From assembly GCF_026340975.1 (NCBI RefSeq), contig NZ_JAPEOS010000001.1, positions 434,001-498,000 of the forward strand: DNA of 64,000 bases. Reading direction: 5' to 3'. The notes below the pieces were generated by a model that made no database searches, was not told where the DNA came from, and saw only the letters and a list, made by a program, of their open reading frames with translations. The position numbers were made by a program, and so were the translations under genes. How positions within the stretch are numbered: the first letter of the stretch is position 1; every line of letters begins with the position of its first letter. Source of the stretch: Streptomyces sp. NBC_01214 (lineage in GTDB: Bacteria > Actinomycetota > Actinomycetes > Streptomycetales > Streptomycetaceae). Of the stretch, positions 60,276-64,000 are shown piece by piece.

Positions 60276-60288
60276 CGGCCCAGGATTA

Positions 60289-63200
60289 CTAGTTGGTGCC
60301 GATCTTGGCCAGGAGGTCCACGATGCGGCCCTGGACGTCCGCCGTGGTGGACCGTTCCGCGAGGAAGAGGACGCTCTCGCCGGAGGCGAGCCGCGGCAGT
60401 TCGGCCGGGTCGATGCCGGTCGCGGTGTAGACGACCAGAGGGGTGCGGTTCAGCTGCCCGTTGGCGCGCAGCCAGTCCACGATCCCGGCCCGCCGACGGC
60501 GCACCTGCATCAGGTCCATGACCACCAGGTTGGGTCGCATCCGCGTGGCCAGTTCCACGGCGTCGGTGTCGGCACCCGCCCGTGCGACCTGCATGCCGCG
60601 CCGTTCCAGGGCGGCGGTCAGCGCGGTCGCGATCTCGTCGTGCTCCTCGATCAGCAGCACCCGGGAGGGGTGCTGTTCGCTGTCGCGCGGCGCCAGTGCC
60701 TTCAGCAGCACGGCGGGGTCGGCGCCGTACGCCGCCTCGCGCGTGGCATGCCCCAGCCCGGCCGTGACCAGTACGGGGACCTCCGCGGCCACCGCGGCCT
60801 GGCGCAGGGACTGTAGGGCCGTCCGGGTGATCGGCCCGGTCAGCGGGTCGACGAACAGCGCGGCGGGGAACGCGGCGATCTGCGCGTCCACCTCCTCGCG
60901 GGAGTGCACGATCACCGGCCGGTAGCCGCGGTCGCTCAGCGCCTGCTGCGTCTGCACGTCGGGCGCGGGCCACACCAGGAGCCGGCGCGGGTTGTCCAGG
61001 GGCTCCGGCGGCAGCTCGTCGTCCACGGGACGCGGCGCGGGCCGGTTGACGACCTCGACGGCGCCTCCCGGGCCGTCCAGCGGCTCGGGGCCCTCGTCGG
61101 CGCCGGCCTCGGGCGCCCCTATCGCGAAGGCACGGCCCTGCGGGGCGGGCTCGGCGAGCCGGCGACGGCGGCCGGAACCGGAAGCCGCACCGGAACCGGA
61201 GGCCGGGCCGGAGCCGCCCGGGTCGACGGAAATGCCCTGGCCGAGGGTGCCGAGGGCGCGCACGCTGATCGGCTGCGCGGCCTGGCCCTCCGCCGGGGTG
61301 TCCTGCGGCCGACGCGCACCGGGGAGCGCGACCTGGCCGGAGGCCTCGTCGTCCTCGGGAGCGGTACGGGCCGCCGGAACGGGCCACGCCGGGGCGCCGG
61401 CCAGCGCGCGGCGCCGGCCGGTCGGGTTCTCGGCGGACTCGTCGGGCTGCGCGGCGGCAGCGGCGGCGGCAGGGGTAGCGGCGGTGGCGGCCTCGGGCTC
61501 GGCGCCCGGGGCGCCCAGCACCCGGCGACCGCGCCGCCCGCCCGGGGCGTCGGCGTCGGCAGCGGCAGCGGCGGGAGCCGGTGTCGGGCCGGCGGGCAAC
61601 GCGAAGCCGCCCTCGGGGGCGATGGGCCGCGCCGGAACGGGAACGGGAGCGGGAGCGGGCGCCGGCCCGAGCCCGGTCGCGGGGACGGGGCCGCCGGGCT
61701 GCGCCGGACCGGCCGGGCCCAGTGCCCGGCGCCGCCCGGCGGGATGCTCGGTCACCGGAACCGGGGGCACCGCGGGGACGGGCGGGAGCGCGGGCATGGC
61801 GGTGCCCTGCGGGGGCACGGGCCGCCCGGGGCCGTCGTGCCCGCCGGTGCCTTCGGCCTCATCGCTGCCGTCACCGGCCCGGCCGCGCCTGCGTCCGGTG
61901 CCGAGTCCCGCCGGGTTCACCGGGGACTGCGCGAGTTCGGGGCCCGTCTCGGGAGCGTCGCCGGCCTCGCCCGCGCGGCGCCGCCCGGAAGGCAGCGCCA
62001 GCGCGCCGCCCTGAGCGGCCTGAGCGGCCTGAGCGGCCCGAGCCGGCTCGGGGCCGGTGTTCTCGTCGTCCAGGAAGGCGTCCACCCCGCGCCGGCCGCG
62101 CCGGCCGCCGGAGACCTTGCCGGGAGCCGCGCCCCCGGCCGTCCCCGCGCCGTCCGTGGCCGGACCGGCCGGGGGCTCCTCCGCCGGCTCCGGCAGGACC
62201 ACGGTCCCGGCACCCGAGCCGAGCGGGAGCTCCAGCACGTACGCCCCGCCGGGCGCGCCCGGAACCTCCACCGTCTGCAGCACGCCGCCGTGCGCGGCCA
62301 CGATCCCCCGCACGATCGGCTCGTGGACCGGGCTCCCGCCCTCGTACGGCCCGCGCACCTCGATCCGTACGACGTCGCCGCGCTGCGCGGCGGCCACCAC
62401 GATCGTCGAGTCGCTGTAGCCGCTGCCCTGACGGGTCTTGCCGGTCGCGTCCACCCCGGCCACGTCCGCGACCAGGTGGGCGAGTGCGGTCGAGATCCGG
62501 TCCGCGTCCACCTCGGCCTCGATGGTCGGCGCGTGGACGGCGAACTGCGCGCGGCCCGGACCGATCAGCTCGACGGCCCCGTCGACGCCCGCCGTGACGA
62601 CGGTGTTGATCAGGACCTTCTTCTTCGTGAGCCGGTCCCGGCCGGTGTCCAGGCGCTGGTAGCCGAGGACGTTGTCCACCAGCGTGGTCATCCGTGAGTA
62701 CCCGGCGGCCAGGTGGTGCAGCAGCTGGTTGGCCTCGGGCCACAGCTGTCCGGCGTCGTCGGCGGCCAGCGTCGCCAGCTCACCGCGCAACTCGTCCAGC
62801 GGTCCCCGCAGGGACTCGCCGAGGACGGCCATCAGCTGCGCGTGCCGCGCGGCGAGGGCGTCGTAGGGCCGCCGGTCGGTGAAGGTCATGACGGCGCCGA
62901 CGAGCTGTTCCCCGTCCCGTACGGGCGAGGTGGTCAGGTCGACGGAGACCGGCTGTCCGGCCTTGTTCCACAGCACCTGCCCGCGGACGCGGTGCTTGCG
63001 CCCGCTGCGCAGGGTGTCGGCGAGCGGGGACTCCTCGAAGGGGAAGGGTGAGCCGTCGGCGCGGGAGTGCTGGATGAGGCCGTGCAGTTCGCGGTTGCCG
63101 AGGTCGGTGGCGCGGTAGCCGAGGATCTGGGCGGCGGCCGGGTTGACCAGCACCACCCGTCCGTCGGTGTCGGTGCCCACGACACCTTCGGCGGCGGCGC

Positions 63201-63660
63201 GCAGGATCATCTCGGTCTGCCGCTGCGACCGGGCCAGCTCGGCCTCGGTGTCCACGGTCTGCGAGAGGTCACGGACCACGAGCATCAGCAGCTCGTCACC
63301 CGTGTAGGAGGGTTGCGGTTCGCGGTAGGCGTCGCGTCCGTCGAGATGGGCGCTGGTGAGCTCGACGGGGAACTCGGAGCCGTCGGTACGGCGCGCGATC
63401 ATCCGCTTGGGTTTCGTGCGGCCGCCGTCGTCCTCGCCGGGCCGGCGCATGGAGCCGGGGATCAGCTTGGAGTCGAACTCGGGCAGGAGGTCGAGCACGC
63501 CCCGGCCGACGAGCCCGGTGCCGGGGCTCTCCATGATCTCGAGCGCGATCGAATTGGCGTTGACGACCGTGCCGTTGGCGTTGACGAGCAACAGCGCGTC
63601 CGGAAGGGCATCGAGTATTGCTGCGAGGCGAGCAGCGCCTCGGGATGGCCTGCTGCTCAC
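60289..63660 (-). CDS. PAS-PAS hybrid pseudokinase with two REC-like domains
   Basis: This is a 1123-residue cytoplasmic signalling protein. PAS 1 lies at about 10-125, PAS 2 at about 145-265, then a HisKA-like helix pair (about 270-340) whose H-box reads VLGESLRGPLDELRGEL with no His at the phospho-acceptor position. A HATPase-like region (about 345-480) lacks a clear N-box Asn (RISTALAHLVADVA). A disordered Pro/Ala linker of about 400 residues (485-885) carries repeated GRRR motifs. REC-like 1 (about 890-985) keeps an Asp in ALFVDPLTG but lacks the acidic pair; REC-like 2 (about 1000-1120) keeps Asp in LVVMDLMQ but has AERS for the conserved Lys. It is probably a scaffold or sensor, not an active kinase (inference). 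Confidence 0.85.
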   Translation of the reverse strand: MSSRPSRGAARLAAILDALPDALLLVNANGTVVNANSIALEIMESPGTGLVGRGVLDLLPEFDSKLIPGSMRRPGEDDGGRTKPKRMIARRTDGSEFPVELTSAHLDGRDAYREPQPSYTGDELLMLVVRDLSQTVDTEAELARSQRQTEMILRAAAEGVVGTDTDGRVVLVNPAAAQILGYRATDLGNRELHGLIQHSRADGSPFPFEESPLADTLRSGRKHRVRGQVLWNKAGQPVSVDLTTSPVRDGEQLVGAVMTFTDRRPYDALAARHAQLMAVLGESLRGPLDELRGELATLAADDAGQLWPEANQLLHHLAAGYSRMTTLVDNVLGYQRLDTGRDRLTKKKVLINTVVTAGVDGAVELIGPGRAQFAVHAPTIEAEVDADRISTALAHLVADVAGVDATGKTRQGSGYSDSTIVVAAAQRGDVVRIEVRGPYEGGSPVHEPIVRGIVAAHGGVLQTVEVPGAPGGAYVLELPLGSGAGTVVLPEPAEEPPAGPATDGAGTAGGAAPGKVSGGRRGRRGVDAFLDDENTGPEPARAAQAAQAAQGGALALPSGRRRAGEAGDAPETGPELAQSPVNPAGLGTGRRRGRAGDGSDEAEGTGGHDGPGRPVPPQGTAMPALPPVPAVPPVPVTEHPAGRRRALGPAGPAQPGGPVPATGLGPAPAPAPVPVPARPIAPEGGFALPAGPTPAPAAAAADADAPGGRRGRRVLGAPGAEPEAATAATPAAAAAAAQPDESAENPTGRRRALAGAPAWPVPAARTAPEDDEASGQVALPGARRPQDTPAEGQAAQPISVRALGTLGQGISVDPGGSGPASGSGAASGSGRRRRLAEPAPQGRAFAIGAPEAGADEGPEPLDGPGGAVEVVNRPAPRPVDDELPPEPLDNPRRLLVWPAPDVQTQQALSDRGYRPVIVHSREEVDAQIAAFPAALFVDPLTGPITRTALQSLRQAAVAAEVPVLVTAGLGHATREAAYGADPAVLLKALAPRDSEQHPSRVLLIEEHDEIATALTAALERRGMQVARAGADTDAVELATRMRPNLVVMDLMQVRRRRAGIVDWLRANGQLNRTPLVVYTATGIDPAELPRLASGESVLFLAERSTTADVQGRIVDLLAKIGTN

Positions 63661-63780
63661 GACGAGCTTCCTCCCTGACCAACAACTACCGGCAAGTCAC
63701 GGGAGGAGTCTAAGGCCACAGGCCCGCGATGGGGTGGCCGATGTGTGGTGGATACCGCCCATCTTGCGCATCCTCCCAGG

Positions 63781-64000
63781 TCAGGAACGCCCACTCGGAA
63801 GCAGAGGTTCCAACTCGTCCCAGCGTCGGATTTCGCATCCGTTGGTCCGCCGGAACGTGGCGTCCACTTTGTAGCCGTTCCACGTTCCGGTGATCCGGGC
63901 GGTGGCCGGACCCCCGTGCTGCATGCTGCAGATCTGCCGCTTGGAGACGGGGGCAAAGGGGTCCTTCCCCTCGCGGGCGAACTCGTCCAGCCGGGCGCAG
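63781..64000 (-). CDS. SSI-type serine protease inhibitor, 5'-truncated
   Basis: The window ends inside a minus-strand gene; the last 72 codons are seen (frame from 63999, stop TGA at 63781-63783). The protein reads CARLDEFAREGKD..., KRQICSMQHGGPATARITG, TWNGYKVDATFRRTNGCEI and RRWDELEPLLP. The Cys spacing, the GGP-x-A-x-I-x-G-x-W core and the NGCEI-RWD ending fit the SSI (Streptomyces subtilisin inhibitor) family of secreted inhibitors. A signal peptide would lie outside the window. The gene lies 120 bp upstream of nothing else on this strand except the hybrid pseudokinase that follows. Confidence 0.75.
   Translation of the reverse strand, partial: CARLDEFAREGKDPFAPVSKRQICSMQHGGPATARITGTWNGYKVDATFRRTNGCEIRRWDELEPLLPSGRS

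Noticed and set aside
60904..62697. 597-residue plus-strand frame opposite the hybrid PAS protein
   Set aside because: Gly/Arg-rich shadow of the disordered linker. The minus strand has clear PAS and receiver domains.

Overview
The window is high-GC actinobacterial DNA and almost certainly the chromosome of a Streptomyces species, from the core region near the replication origin. The evidence is strong third-position G/C bias, frequent GTG and TTG starts, eight perfect parS centromere sites (core GTTTCACGTGAAAC), several clusters of Streptomyces-type DnaA boxes (TTGTCCACA), and a gene order that matches, from memory, the S. coelicolor stretch running from cydDC through serS-pheA to a SigE-family sigma factor and fadD. 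There is no prophage, CRISPR array, insertion sequence or antibiotic cluster.

Layout, 1-30 kb. The window opens inside a cydDC fusion, followed by a twin-GAF sensor kinase. Next come a HAD phosphatase, a parS pair, an LLM oxidoreductase, and an Hsp90-family gene translationally coupled to a large TPR protein, with a possible RNA thermometer on the hsp90 leader. Then follow kptA, an aquaporin, and a coupled four-gene unit (M24 peptidase, alpha/beta-hydrolase-SDR fusion, PF10118-type hydrolase, MerR). After these are a four-gene ABC transporter operon, a rhomboid-like protein ending in a parS site, a two-component system divergent from a membrane protein, HAD-serS, a DnaA-box cluster, and pheA.

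Layout, 30-50 kb. A copper/iron block on the minus strand reads: membrane protein, YcnI, SCO1, PCu(A)C, a CopC-CopD-YtkA fusion, and DyP peroxidase. It is followed by an RsbW-like ATPase, aminopeptidase P, a SpoIIE-type phosphatase, a Prim-Pol-like protein, a SEC-C protein, a second orphan ATPase, glycerophosphodiesterase and an HtrA protease. A LysR-cysteine dioxygenase-YeiH sulfur unit, a secreted serine protease and tRNA-Ser(UGA) close this part.

Layout, 50-64 kb. A gene-poor stretch holds a decayed ABC transporter remnant, an 11-bp tandem repeat and two small unknown proteins. A tightly coupled five-gene operon then matches, in composition and gene size, the igr steroid side-chain module of mycobacteria (two acyl-CoA dehydrogenases, MaoC-DUF35, MaoC, Ltp2-like lyase). 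Downstream are a SigE-family ECF sigma factor, two parS sites, an acyl-CoA ligase, an ABM-domain membrane protein, a 1123-residue PAS/REC protein with degenerate kinase motifs, and the 3' end of an SSI-type protease inhibitor.

The most unusual signals are the parS sites written into proteins as the same pentapeptide VSRET, the DnaA-box clusters, the SD-sequestering hairpin before hsp90, the igr-like operon in a non-pathogen, and the large pseudokinase-like hybrid with repeated GRRR motifs.
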